From: a virus
Length of the DNA stretch: 62,493 nucleotides
Reading direction: 5' to 3' (one strand)
IMG/VR virus record: IMGVR_UViG_3300044527_000635
Span: 1-62,493 of that record
This document shows positions 35,378 through 46,300 of the stretch, one piece after another. The notes under the pieces are model-generated. The model saw nothing but the letters and a program-made list of their open reading frames with translations, was not told the DNA's origin and ran no database searches. A program made the position numbers and the translations under genes. Within the stretch, counting starts at the first letter, position 1. Each line of letters starts with the position of its first letter.

Positions 35378-37120
35378 TTATATTCCATAAGTTTTACGGG
35401 TTGCATTGAAATTTTGCAATACTTCTGCGGCAGTTAATGCTTTTTGATAATATAATATTTGAGCAATATCTCCGTTCCATAAATCCGCAGTTGTTTTATT
35501 ACATCCTATATATAATGGTGGACTGCCAGATGATGGATAATGATTACCGACAGGTAGAGAACTAAGAGTAGAGTAAAGAATACCATTTATATATATTGTA
35601 GCAGTATTAGATACGCTTTTATCAACCACAACTGCAAAATGTCTCCATACATTATCAGATATAGCCGGTCCTTGAACTTGACTTGCAGTAGTAGAATCTC
35701 CATATATCATAAATCTAAACGCATTGGCTGTAGTCAATCCATTTCTTAATCTGCTAATATTCCAACCATTAGCAGTTGCATATACGTCTGAATTTCTAGA
35801 TACTATTGTATCATGAGTATCATCATTTGTTGATGTTCTACAATATCCTGCTATTGTAAAATCATTTCTATCTAAATTAGAAGAATATGGAACAGTAATA
35901 TATTGAGATCCACTAAATACATATCCAGCAGAGTTAAACGTCGCATTTGTCAAATCAGCATTAACATTATTTCCACTTATATCCAACAAACCACCACCGC
36001 TTGCGAGAGTATTAGCTGTGGATGTATTTGATGCGTATTTTGTAGGATATGTTCCGGTTTGAATTTGAGGTTCTTTTAAATCATATGAATGAGTGTACCC
36101 TGTATAATCATCTCCATCTTGAATAAACCAAAGCACTTTGGCAGTTGACGCTGGCGAGGTAACTGTGAACCAAGCTAATTGCCATTCATCTATATTATAA
36201 ATATGAATTTGAAGTGTTGTTGGAAAACTAACTGACCCTACTACAACATTTGATGAATTATAAAATTGAATTTGAAATCTTAAAGTTGGAGTGCCAGATA
36301 CTTTTCTATATTTAACAGAAAATGTATAGGTTGTTGACGCTGAAAATCCACTAACATATCCAGTATTAAAACGAGTATTGCTATTAACGTCTACTATTCT
36401 TATAGCAGAATTATTTTCTATATACGAATATGATCCTATAGTTCCTTGGCCGCTGCTGTCAACACTCCAATTTGTTGGTAATGAAGAATATGTTGTTGTT
36501 AGTAAATTAGTTATTGTTTCATTTCTGGAAAAATAATCTGTAGCTAAATTACTATATTGAGTCATGTAGGCTTTTTTCTCAAACTGAGCGCCCCAAACTA
36601 AAATAGAAGTTGAATGCGGATGAGCATCGCTAAAAGTTACTCCAAATTGTATTTGATTAACTCCTGATGCCGGTATTGTTACAGATACCGATACTCTCCT
36701 CCAACTAGTTATTGTAGACCTAGATACAGCTAATACATTAGTTGTATAATTAACCAACGTTCCATTTAATCCAGTGGCTATTCTAATTTGAGGATCTACT
36801 GATAAATTTATATTTTTTAACCAAATACTTGCCGTGTAAGTAGTACTTGCAGCAACTGTAATGCTATCTGTCCATCTTGAATATCCACCTGTTAATTTTA
36901 TCGCAGTCATGGTCCCATCAGGAGCCATGTCAACATTTAACGCAACAGTAGCATTTACCCAATTATTAAATAAATTCCCATCCCATCCCCCAGTTGAAGC
37001 AACTGTATTTGTTATTAAATTTGTGGTAGCTTCACCTCTAAAGCTTTTAGAAAATTCACGGTTATAATATAACTGTAAATCTTTCTTTACTATTCCTCGG
37101 TTGGCATGTTGGACAGACAT
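35378..37120 (-). CDS. Adhesin with carbohydrate-binding-like and LamG domains
   Basis: This 580-residue protein has two N-terminal beta-sandwich modules resembling CBM4/9-type domains: SWRRVSVSVTIPASGVNQIQ with TSILVWGAQFEK, and FSVKYRKVSGTPTLRFQIQF with YDLKEPQIQTG. A LamG-like domain follows (AGYVFSGSQYITVPYSSNLD, FAVVVDKSVSNTATIYINGI, ILYYQKALTAAEVLQNFNAT). The start MSVQHANRGIVKKDLQLYYN resembles the anchors of the other adhesins here. It is likely to bind cell-surface or environmental glycans. Confidence 0.75.
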   Translation of the reverse strand: MSVQHANRGIVKKDLQLYYNREFSKSFRGEATTNLITNTVASTGGWDGNLFNNWVNATVALNVDMAPDGTMTAIKLTGGYSRWTDSITVAASTTYTASIWLKNINLSVDPQIRIATGLNGTLVNYTTNVLAVSRSTITSWRRVSVSVTIPASGVNQIQFGVTFSDAHPHSTSILVWGAQFEKKAYMTQYSNLATDYFSRNETITNLLTTTYSSLPTNWSVDSSGQGTIGSYSYIENNSAIRIVDVNSNTRFNTGYVSGFSASTTYTFSVKYRKVSGTPTLRFQIQFYNSSNVVVGSVSFPTTLQIHIYNIDEWQLAWFTVTSPASTAKVLWFIQDGDDYTGYTHSYDLKEPQIQTGTYPTKYASNTSTANTLASGGGLLDISGNNVNADLTNATFNSAGYVFSGSQYITVPYSSNLDRNDFTIAGYCRTSTNDDTHDTIVSRNSDVYATANGWNISRLRNGLTTANAFRFMIYGDSTTASQVQGPAISDNVWRHFAVVVDKSVSNTATIYINGILYSTLSSLPVGNHYPSSGSPPLYIGCNKTTADLWNGDIAQILYYQKALTAAEVLQNFNATRKTYGI

Positions 37121-37137
37121 ACTTTATTATTGTAATT

Positions 37138-37413
37138 TTAATTTGAAGGTAAGAATACTTTTCCTATCACTGAGTCTCTTTTACTCAATAGTTTTTGCTT
37201 TAGAGCTTCGATTGCATCTTTAACTCTTTCATAAGCCATCTGGCATACTTCTTCTTCGTCTTTACCAGCAGAATCAACTAAAGGAATAGTCTCTTCTACG
37301 TTTAAAGACCTGTTATTAGTAATGTCTGTGATCATGAACCCAATGATTATTCTATTTGGGTCATTGCTAGGACATAACTCGTATTTGTATATTTTGTATT
37401 CTATTTCTTCCAT
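37138..37413 (-). CDS. Small fibre-associated hypothetical protein
   Basis: This 91-residue protein starts MEEIEYKIYKYELCPSNDPN and contains RIIIGFMITDITNNRSLNVE and a helical end with KLLSKRDSVIGKVFLPSN. The likely fold is alpha/beta. It lies between the adhesin cluster and the giant fibre genes and 7 bp downstream of the 1974-residue fibre stop. It may be a fibre assembly helper. I do not recognise a named family. Confidence 0.5.
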   Translation of the reverse strand: MEEIEYKIYKYELCPSNDPNRIIIGFMITDITNNRSLNVEETIPLVDSAGKDEEEVCQMAYERVKDAIEALKQKLLSKRDSVIGKVFLPSN

Positions 37414-37420
37414 AAATTTA

Positions 37421-40400
37421 TTAATTTAAAGGTCCGAATAATGGGATATAAACTTTGTCTGTTCCTGCTGCACCTGTCATAATTGGTAACCAACCTTTAA
37501 GGGTCCTACCAGCGGTGCCTCCTGCTGGGCTTTCTATTAAAGCTGTTTCTACTCTTATTACAGGAACAGAGCCATTGCCTTTAATGTGAAGCCTTGCTGC
37601 GTTTGGAGCGGTAAGACCAATGCCAACATTTCCATCTCTATCAAAAATATGGTTTGTTGTTCCATTGATTTGAAGAGTTAATATGTCGTAAGAGTTGCTT
37701 ACTGAACTAATTATAGCTCCACCACCATTACTAACAGTCAATCCTCTAGTGCTTGATCCGCTATCGTCACTAATTAAGACGGTGCCGTTATTAACTGCTG
37801 GTCTAATATTACCTTGAGAAGCGCTAGTTCCAGTAACAAAAATTCCTCCAACATTTGTAGTCCCCACTACTCTAAAAGAACCGACTACATCAAGTTTAGT
37901 AGTAGGAGCAGCCTTGTTAATACCAACATCCCCAGCAGTAGTAATAATAACGCTATTTGCTACACCATTAGCATGAAATCCAAAACCGCCATTATTATTG
38001 TACAAATTCATTGAATCTGTGCCACCCCAACTTGCACTGCTTCTATTTTTAAAGAATTGAGCATTACCATTACTCGTATACCAAATTAAATTTACATAGT
38101 CTGTATTAGCAGTGCTTCCTAGGCTTAATTGGCATGCAGTTTGATTATTGTAAAATCTACCTGCATCTAAGGCTGAAGAATATACATCTAAATTATAATT
38201 AGGATTTGTGCTGCCTATACCTACCCTTCCCTCTACAATTAATCCATTACTAGGAGCAGCAGTATTATAAGTAGTAGAACCGATGCTCGCGCCGCCAATT
38301 ACTGATAATTTATTAGCAGGATTACTAGTCCCAATGCCTATTTTGTTATTAATTAGAACGAAATCGCCGCTGCCATACTGACCAGCGACCACACGGTCAT
38401 CTGCAAATACCTCAAGCACTGGGAGACCAGCAGAGTTATTAACAGACATCAATGAATCAGATAAATCGTCAACTACTGAAAACAATGTACCATTTGTACC
38501 ATCTGTCCTCAAAACTGTCTCGCCAGCAATTGTAGATACAATGTGAAGTTTACCTGATGGGGTAGTCGTACCAATACCTACGCTGCCATTATAATTAAAA
38601 TTAACAGAATTCTGCCAAGCATTTGCAGAGTTATAAGTCCAAAGAGCTAAATTTGTACCTGCGGCATTTGGTTGAAAATTGTAAGCTCTAGTATTTGCTG
38701 CATTTGCTATATAAAGATGAGAACTTATTGAATCAGAACCATTTTTAAGAATTCTTACTCCATTTTGTCCACCTCCTACTATTAAAGTATTTGTGACTAC
38801 GAAACTACCATCTGTTTTAATGTGATCTGCTTCTGATCTATAAAGATTAGCTACAGAATTTGCGCCAAATGTTATTCCACTGGCTGGCAAAGTGGAACCC
38901 GCGCCGCCAACTGATAAGAGAGTAGTCCCATAACTAACACCAATACCTACTCTGCCATTGTCATTAATATGAAGTCTATTGGAAAGAGTTCCAGCAAATC
39001 TAGTAGCAAAAAATAAACCCCCATAACCGCCTCCAGCACTGTTTTCATAAGATCCTCTAATTTGAGCGATATCATGAGCGACATCTGCTATTCTAAAATT
39101 TAATCCAAATCCATTGGAGCTACCTTGTCCATCATTAGTTGATAAAGTTAAATATCTAATAGCAGCAGAAGCCAATTGAACATCTAATAAACTATATGGA
39201 GAAAGTGTACCAATTCCAACATTTGCACCAGTGATGACCATCCTTGTAGTGCTATTTGTACCAAAAGAAAGAGGTTGATTATTTACTGTTTGTAATTTCG
39301 CCTGATAAGAAGTTCCATCTCTTACTAAAGAGAACTCAGCAGAAGGAGTTCCCAATTCGCTCAATCTAAAACTCACTTTATTATTAGCAGAAACTCCATT
39401 GCTTCTAATATTAGCTAATATATTTTCGCCGCTATTTAAGTTAACTTGGAATTTGTCTCCGGGATTTGTTATACCTATACCAACATTTCCAACATTATCA
39501 ATAGACATTTTAGTAGTTGCAGCAGCGCCATTAGAAGTACCAAAAGCTAATTTATAATAATCAACACCAGCACCTTGGATCGCCTTGACGTAAGCACCAT
39601 GAGTATAGTATGAAGACAAAACGCTTCCCATTCTTAAAGTAATTTCTTCTCCATCTATATTATCTGTGCTGCCAATTAAGAATTCTGGGACACTATCAGC
39701 TACTATCGCTGTAGGAACGCTTGATTTAGCATAATTGTATACGTCTTCGCCCATTACAACCAATTTAGCAGTAGGATTATCTGTGCCTATACCAACATTA
39801 CCATTTGTATCGATACGAAAATATTCATTTACACCAATACCTTTTGTAATTGTAAATGATGTTGTTCCATATCCACCAACAAACCACTTACTTGTTCCAG
39901 CATTTAATAAATTAATACCATAATAACCAATTGTTGCAGAATCTAAATAAGCATAAGCACCTGCGGCAGTAGTTTTTGATCGTATAACAGCATCATTTGA
40001 TGTTTGATATATATCTAATTTATGACTAGGATTTGTTGTACCTATGCCGACACTACCGTTAACAAATAAATTGCCAGTAACATTGTCTATATAATTTGAC
40101 CCTCTGAAACTTTGTTGAGCAACATAGACTTTTACGTCACGAAAATAAATTCTTTGTCTAAATAAAGAAACTATTACCCTTAAATACTCATAATCATTTT
40201 GATTATTAATAGAAGTTTCTTTTATTAAATTCCATTTATTGTTTCTATAAACATAATGTAAAGCACCTGCTCCTTTTAAAACAGTTTTGAATCTCCACCA
40301 AGCATTTCTGGTATCAAACGAGTAATCAGAACCAGAGGAATTTGAATTTGTATATATGTCTATTGTAGTATTAGCTTGATAAATTAAATTGGCAGGTGTT

Positions 40401-43345
40401 TGATTATAACTAAAACTAACTGAATTTCCTCCAACAAATCCTATCATAACATAGATACCACCAGCACTATTATCTTGAGTAAAAGATTCATACTCTAAAG
40501 TTAAACCTTCAACTCTACGAAATCTTCTTTTACTTAAAATGCCTCTCTCCCAATTATCACTAGCCGCAGAATCAATAAACCAAGATCCATCTGCAAAACT
40601 ATTAGCTTGTGGATTATTAGTTAATCCTGAATAATCCCAGTCATTTATTGATCTATCAACTCCTCTAAATGAGTATTGATTTTGACCTTCTTCGTATTGC
40701 ATTATCGCAATTCCATTTACATCCAATTTTGCCCCCGGAACGTCCGTTCCTATCCCTACATCGCCTTGTTGAGTAACAACAAGTTGTTTTGTAAATGCAC
40801 CGCTGACATTCCAAACTGCAAAAGTATTAGCGCTATCTGCCCCAATGGCCCCTTGTCCAGTTGCACTCGCTGTTCTTCCTAAAACTAACTGTATCGAAGC
40901 GCTAGCTGCGCTAATTTGAGCGCCATAGTTTACCCTCTTATTTGCAATCAGAACACCAACCCCTAATTCATCAGCTACATACAGGTCTGCTCCAATATTT
41001 AAACTAGTGGCAACTTCTAAAGAGCCATCTGTTTTAATTGTCGAAGTGGCGCTTCTGTACAAATTAGCAGAAGCATCGCCGCCAAAAGATAAACCTTTTG
41101 CAGCAGTTGTCGAACTTGCTTCCCCTACGGTAAGCAAAGATAAAGGGGTAAAAGTACCTATCCCGACATTACCTAAACTAGTAATGCGCATTCTTTCGCC
41201 TTCATTAACACCACCTTCATGAGTGTTAAACGTAATAAACTGTGAATTGTAAGCTCCCGCAGCCGCTGCTGCATTATTTACCGTCATTCCTGCTGCAACA
41301 CTACCGCCATCTAATAAGCCAAATGTTATATTAGCTCCTCTATTTATTGTAGCGTGTGCCGTAAGGAAAGATCTGCGAACGGAAGTATCTGCGGTTGTAG
41401 AATTATAATTGACCTCTATGTTTCCTTGTACAGTGAGCTTTCCAACAGGACTTGTTGTGCCTATACCAACATTACCGCCCATCAATGCCAACTTTTGTGT
41501 ATCAATTCTTAAGCGAGTAGTATTGATTATAAAAATATTTCTATTTAAAAAATCAAATGTAGCAATGTTAGAACCATTCCAAGCCCATCCACAAACATTA
41601 GGAGTAATAGTAGTTATAGTGGCAATTGGAGTTCCATCTAATCCTACTTTATAAATATTTGCACCATTTTGTGTTACCCATAAATAAGAACCATCATATG
41701 TTATAGCTTGAGCGCTAATTGTACCCGCTGCACTTGCATACGATGACACAAAATCAATTGATGAACCATTCCATTTGTAAATATACAATGTACCAACATA
41801 AACTAAATATAAATGTCCATCAGCATATTCAATATCAAACGTATAAGGTACCGCAGTAATAGCAGCAGATTCTGCAATTATTGTTGCAGTTTGATTTGTT
41901 GTATCTAAATCATAACCTACTATTTTAGTTGCTGCTCCTGTGTAAACCACGCACCATAAATATCTACCATCCCAAGCAGCACCATGAGGATAATTATATC
42001 CAGATGGCAGTGGCAATGTTACGAAAAAATAACCATAAGCATTAGGTATTTGAACAAAATTATTATCATAAAAATAAGCACGATAATTAATATGATCAGT
42101 AAAAATATAATGTTTGCCAGTCCAAACCACGCCTCTAAATTCTTGATTTGCAACAAGTTTACCTGTATCATAATAAGTTAGACTAGAATCAGTAGTATCA
42201 GCGCCAAATGAACTAATACCCGGATAAGAAGTAGTATAAGAAGCGGTTTTATGAGAAAGCAGATTGGAGCTAAGTCTAATCGTCCCTACTACGTCTAATT
42301 TAGCGGTTGGACTTACTGTACCTATACCAACATTACCAGATGAGTTAATGCGCATTCTTTCTGCTAAACCATTATTATAATTTGTAAAAACTAAATCCGT
42401 CTGCGCAGCAGTAGTGTTCGATAAGACTGCGCTTATTATAGCTGTAGCTGAATAATTTCCTGCTACTATAAAAGATAGGGCGGATTCATTGTTAGTTGTA
42501 GCTGTTGCGGTATTTGCTAATGTTAAATTAAATACTTTTCCCCCAGCGCTAGAACCGCCAATTCTTGCGATAACGCTATTATCACTAACTACTGATATTG
42601 AATTTGAACCAACTTGCAAGGTAGCGGTTGGACTTGTTGTACTAATACCAACATTACCAGCGCCATCAATGCGCATTCTTTCTGTATAAGAACCATTATT
42701 CCAAGCAAAATAACCAGTGCCTCTTGTATAATAAGATGTATTGATGAATGCTGCCGTAGCTGCTCTGTCAATTGCCTCAATATAACAATTTGAAGAACCA
42801 ACTCCAAATTCAAATCCTCCGCCAGCACCATATACATGTAATTTTGTAGAAGGATTTGTCGTCCCTATGCCGACATTACCAGCACCAGCAATACGCATTC
42901 TTTCGATATCATTTGTCCCAAATATAATAGGAATAGTATTCGAAGTTCCAATCGCTAATAGCGTTGGATGAACTGCGCCGAGAGTAGTTGTGCCCAAAAA
43001 TGCTGCTCCAGAAGTATTTGCTCCGAATACCGTTCCTGCCACAGGATTAGGACCATACATTCCTGCTATTAGGACACCATCAGTGTTTGCTTTGGCTTGA
43101 AATTGAGCTACGCTAGTCAAAGTGTTAGAGTCAAGACGCATTATTGTAGCTGCGGCTCCACTTACATGGAGTTTTGAAGCTGGATTTGTTAACCCTATGC
43201 CTACGTTGCCAGCAGAAGTAATATAAACTCTATCAGTGTCACTCGTCTTTAATGACATCGCTTGAGCATCAGATGTCCTGATAATTAGCGTCCCCGCTGT
43301 TGAATTTACATCGTTTGATGCTGGTGTAATTACGATATCGCCCAT
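37421..43345 (-). CDS. Giant tail fibre 1 with NVGIGT repeats and two embedded domains
   Basis: This 1974-residue fibre is made of many repeats of the type GNVGIGTTNPSTKLHV, a beta-strand stalk repeat of phage fibres. Two non-repeat domains interrupt the stalk. Residues of about 380-620 form a propeller-like domain with AAWDGRYLWCVVYTG, ITYDGSYLWVTQNG and WAWNGSNIATFD blades. Residues of about 885-1085 form a jelly-roll-like domain (FADGSWFIDSAASDNWERGI, GGIYVMIGFVGG, RQRIYFRDVKVYVAQQSF). The C-terminus RTLKGWLPIMTGAAGTDKVY-IPLFGPLN probably trimerises the tip or attaches it. It follows the other giant fibre by 4 bp. Confidence 0.85.
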   Translation of the reverse strand: MGDIVITPASNDVNSTAGTLIIRTSDAQAMSLKTSDTDRVYITSAGNVGIGLTNPASKLHVSGAAATIMRLDSNTLTSVAQFQAKANTDGVLIAGMYGPNPVAGTVFGANTSGAAFLGTTTLGAVHPTLLAIGTSNTIPIIFGTNDIERMRIAGAGNVGIGTTNPSTKLHVYGAGGGFEFGVGSSNCYIEAIDRAATAAFINTSYYTRGTGYFAWNNGSYTERMRIDGAGNVGISTTSPTATLQVGSNSISVVSDNSVIARIGGSSAGGKVFNLTLANTATATTNNESALSFIVAGNYSATAIISAVLSNTTAAQTDLVFTNYNNGLAERMRINSSGNVGIGTVSPTAKLDVVGTIRLSSNLLSHKTASYTTSYPGISSFGADTTDSSLTYYDTGKLVANQEFRGVVWTGKHYIFTDHINYRAYFYDNNFVQIPNAYGYFFVTLPLPSGYNYPHGAAWDGRYLWCVVYTGAATKIVGYDLDTTNQTATIIAESAAITAVPYTFDIEYADGHLYLVYVGTLYIYKWNGSSIDFVSSYASAAGTISAQAITYDGSYLWVTQNGANIYKVGLDGTPIATITTITPNVCGWAWNGSNIATFDFLNRNIFIINTTRLRIDTQKLALMGGNVGIGTTSPVGKLTVQGNIEVNYNSTTADTSVRRSFLTAHATINRGANITFGLLDGGSVAAGMTVNNAAAAAGAYNSQFITFNTHEGGVNEGERMRITSLGNVGIGTFTPLSLLTVGEASSTTAAKGLSFGGDASANLYRSATSTIKTDGSLEVATSLNIGADLYVADELGVGVLIANKRVNYGAQISAASASIQLVLGRTASATGQGAIGADSANTFAVWNVSGAFTKQLVVTQQGDVGIGTDVPGAKLDVNGIAIMQYEEGQNQYSFRGVDRSINDWDYSGLTNNPQANSFADGSWFIDSAASDNWERGILSKRRFRRVEGLTLEYESFTQDNSAGGIYVMIGFVGGNSVSFSYNQTPANLIYQANTTIDIYTNSNSSGSDYSFDTRNAWWRFKTVLKGAGALHYVYRNNKWNLIKETSINNQNDYEYLRVIVSLFRQRIYFRDVKVYVAQQSFRGSNYIDNVTGNLFVNGSVGIGTTNPSHKLDIYQTSNDAVIRSKTTAAGAYAYLDSATIGYYGINLLNAGTSKWFVGGYGTTSFTITKGIGVNEYFRIDTNGNVGIGTDNPTAKLVVMGEDVYNYAKSSVPTAIVADSVPEFLIGSTDNIDGEEITLRMGSVLSSYYTHGAYVKAIQGAGVDYYKLAFGTSNGAAATTKMSIDNVGNVGIGITNPGDKFQVNLNSGENILANIRSNGVSANNKVSFRLSELGTPSAEFSLVRDGTSYQAKLQTVNNQPLSFGTNSTTRMVITGANVGIGTLSPYSLLDVQLASAAIRYLTLSTNDGQGSSNGFGLNFRIADVAHDIAQIRGSYENSAGGGYGGLFFATRFAGTLSNRLHINDNGRVGIGVSYGTTLLSVGGAGSTLPASGITFGANSVANLYRSEADHIKTDGSFVVTNTLIVGGGQNGVRILKNGSDSISSHLYIANAANTRAYNFQPNAAGTNLALWTYNSANAWQNSVNFNYNGSVGIGTTTPSGKLHIVSTIAGETVLRTDGTNGTLFSVVDDLSDSLMSVNNSAGLPVLEVFADDRVVAGQYGSGDFVLINNKIGIGTSNPANKLSVIGGASIGSTTYNTAAPSNGLIVEGRVGIGSTNPNYNLDVYSSALDAGRFYNNQTACQLSLGSTANTDYVNLIWYTSNGNAQFFKNRSSASWGGTDSMNLYNNNGGFGFHANGVANSVIITTAGDVGINKAAPTTKLDVVGSFRVVGTTNVGGIFVTGTSASQGNIRPAVNNGTVLISDDSGSSTRGLTVSNGGGAIISSVSNSYDILTLQINGTTNHIFDRDGNVGIGLTAPNAARLHIKGNGSVPVIRVETALIESPAGGTAGRTLKGWLPIMTGAAGTDKVYIPLFGPLN

Positions 43346-43349
43346 ATTT

Positions 43350-46300
43350 TTATTCCGTATACCTTTCAGTTACAAGTTTAGAAACATCCTTACGTTCTGC
43401 AAAAATTGTATAATAATAATTATATATATTATCATCACTATCTGTATAAATGTATACTTTGTTGTCCCCTATTTGATCTACACTATAGTCTCTTACCTTA
43501 CCATCTTTACGTTTACCTATTGATGTTAAATCAACGGTTATTGAATCATCGTGAACTAAGCCTGACCAATAATGAGGTAGTTTTATTTCGCTATTATTAT
43601 TTCGGCCTCTGAAATAGACGCCGTTTTCTGGGCCTTCTAAAGAGGCATGCGCCAATCTCTTGCCAGAGACTGTTGGGTGAGTTATATCGAAACTTTTTGT
43701 TGTAGCAGCGAAGCTGCCGATTACTTGAAGCCTATATGTAGTATTAACAGCAGTATTTATTCCTACATAAGTGCCATCATCAAAGATTTGGCTATTTGCT
43801 ATTGATTTGGTGCCATTCCATTTCGTGATAAAGTTAGCAGTGCCATTGCCAGAAACAAGATTTGCGGCAGTTACATTTCCGGCAACTATTAAACTACCAT
43901 CTGTCTTTATTGTGTCTTCGGCAGATCTGTATAAATTAGCTTCAGCATCTCCGCCAAATGTTAAGCCGCTTGCTGCTAAAGCAGAACCTGCTCCACCAAC
44001 GTTTAAAAGAGAATTTGTTCCTCTTGATCCAACTAAAACTTTTGATCCGCTAATTGCAAAATTTACATTACTATTATGATCTTCTATAGACAGAGAATAG
44101 TCTGATGAATGATCTCTTATCCTTAATCCAGCGTTTGAAGTCGTTTGATTTGCTGCGCTTAAATTATTTCCTCTTTCTAAGAGAAGGATATTTGTTGCGG
44201 CAGGACTTCCAAAGAGTTCTTTAAAGAATGCAATTGGTTGAGCAGTGTTTGAATTCCTTGTTACATTAAGTAATCCAGTTGGCACTGAAGTTCCAATACC
44301 AACATTACCACCAAAAGGCTGAATATTTAATGGACTTACTCCAGCAGTATTAGTGTTATGTTGATAAGTTTGGATTAACCCATAAGTGAATCCAGCAGTA
44401 TTGACTGTTGCAACGGTCACTCTTACATTAGAAGAAAAAGAATCGCAAACATTAAAAGCATTAGCTCCAAAAGAATCAACTGATAGTTTGCCAGTTGGAT
44501 TTGTTGTACCTATACCGACATTACCGCCATTAGGATTTAATAAAAGAGGATAATTTGCCGCCAAACTAGTTTCATCAGTTGATTGTATCCAAGCGCCTAA
44601 GCCTCCCGCTCTAATCCCAAAATCTAGCACTGCGTTGTCTGTCGTATTGCTGATTCTAAATATACCACTTTGAGTTACGCCTACAGAAGCTGGATTTCCT
44701 ACTACTCCATCGACTTGCAATTTTTGTAAAGGACTTGTTATGCCTATACCAATATTTCCATCTCCTTTGATTGTTAATCTATCTGTACTATTAGTTTGTA
44801 AATTGAAAGATCTAACGCTGCTATCATGTCCAATATATAATGCAGTATCATTAATATTAAAAGTTGTAGTATATGCACTTGTAGAATTACCTGCAAATCT
44901 AAAAGCAGCTTTATCTCCGGGTTCAATACTTAGAGGAGTGGTATTATTAGCATCATAAACTCTTAACTTATAAGAAGAAGATGTTGTGCCTATTCCGACA
45001 CTACCTTCAACAATTAATCCATTTGCTGGAGCAGATACATTGTAACTATTTGAACCAATACTCGCGGCTCCAATTACTGATAATTTATTTGCTGGGTTAC
45101 TCGTACCAATTCCAACTTTATTATTAATTAAAACGAAGTCTCCACTTCCATATTGCCCAGCGACAACCCTATCATCAGCGAAGACTTCTAAGACTGGAAG
45201 ACCTGCTGAATTGTTTACTGACATTAATGAATCGCTAAGGTCATCAACGACTGAGAATAGGGTTCCGTTTGTGCCGTCTGTTCGAAGAACGGTTTCACCA
45301 GCAACTGAAGAGACGATATGAAGTTTACCACTTGGTTGATTTGTCCCTATACCAACATAACCTCCTTGATTGAATCTAATTGCTGATAACCAAGCATTTC
45401 CTGCGACATTTCCTACATTAATATCAATAGGATTAGTAAAAGCATTAGAGTATAGATTACTATTAAATTGAATATAATCTAAAGATCTTATTCGGCCAGC
45501 CGCTAAGAATGCGCCATCTGTTCTAATAGAAGCACTTGACTCTCTATATAAATTTGCACTAGCATCTGCACCAAAAGTTATACCACTTGCAGCGGCAGTG
45601 GAACCCGCGCCACCAACTGATAGAAGAGTCGTTGGAGAAGCTGTTCCTATACCGACTTTACCATCAGATGTTATTCTCGCTCTTTCGATTTCATTAAAAG
45701 AGAAAAGCAATGGATTTACAAACGTTGTACTTGCAGGTACTCTTACTTGCCATCCGCCGCCATAACTTTGCAAGTCCACCCCCGCATATGCAGAAATGCC
45801 ATTATTTTGGTTATTTATTCTTACATATGTTTGACTATTTGCTGTGTTATATACTTCTAATTTATGAGCAGGATTTGTAGTGCCTATGCCTACATTTCCG
45901 TTTTCATCAATAACAACTTGTGCAGTAGCAGCAACAGAAGGCAGAGAAGCTCCATTACAATTAAAAGCAATATAATCTACAGTATCAGAAATATGCCTTA
46001 TTAATGATCCATATGTTGGTCTTCCAAAACGAATACCGGGATCATTATTAGATTGCAAATCCAGCAAAACAGAATCTGCGCCCGCAGATTGCACCACGGT
46101 TAATCTACTAGTTGGACTTGTGGTTCCTATACCTATCCCAGTTCCTAAATCATAAATACTACCTGTAATTAATTCTTTAGCGCCATTCCAACGAGAGGTC
46201 CAGTTTGCTGTCCCTTGACCAGATAAGAAAGTACTACCTGCATAACCACTTAGAGAATTAATCCTAGCGTTAAGAGTTGAACCAGTTGCAGCTAGGTTCG

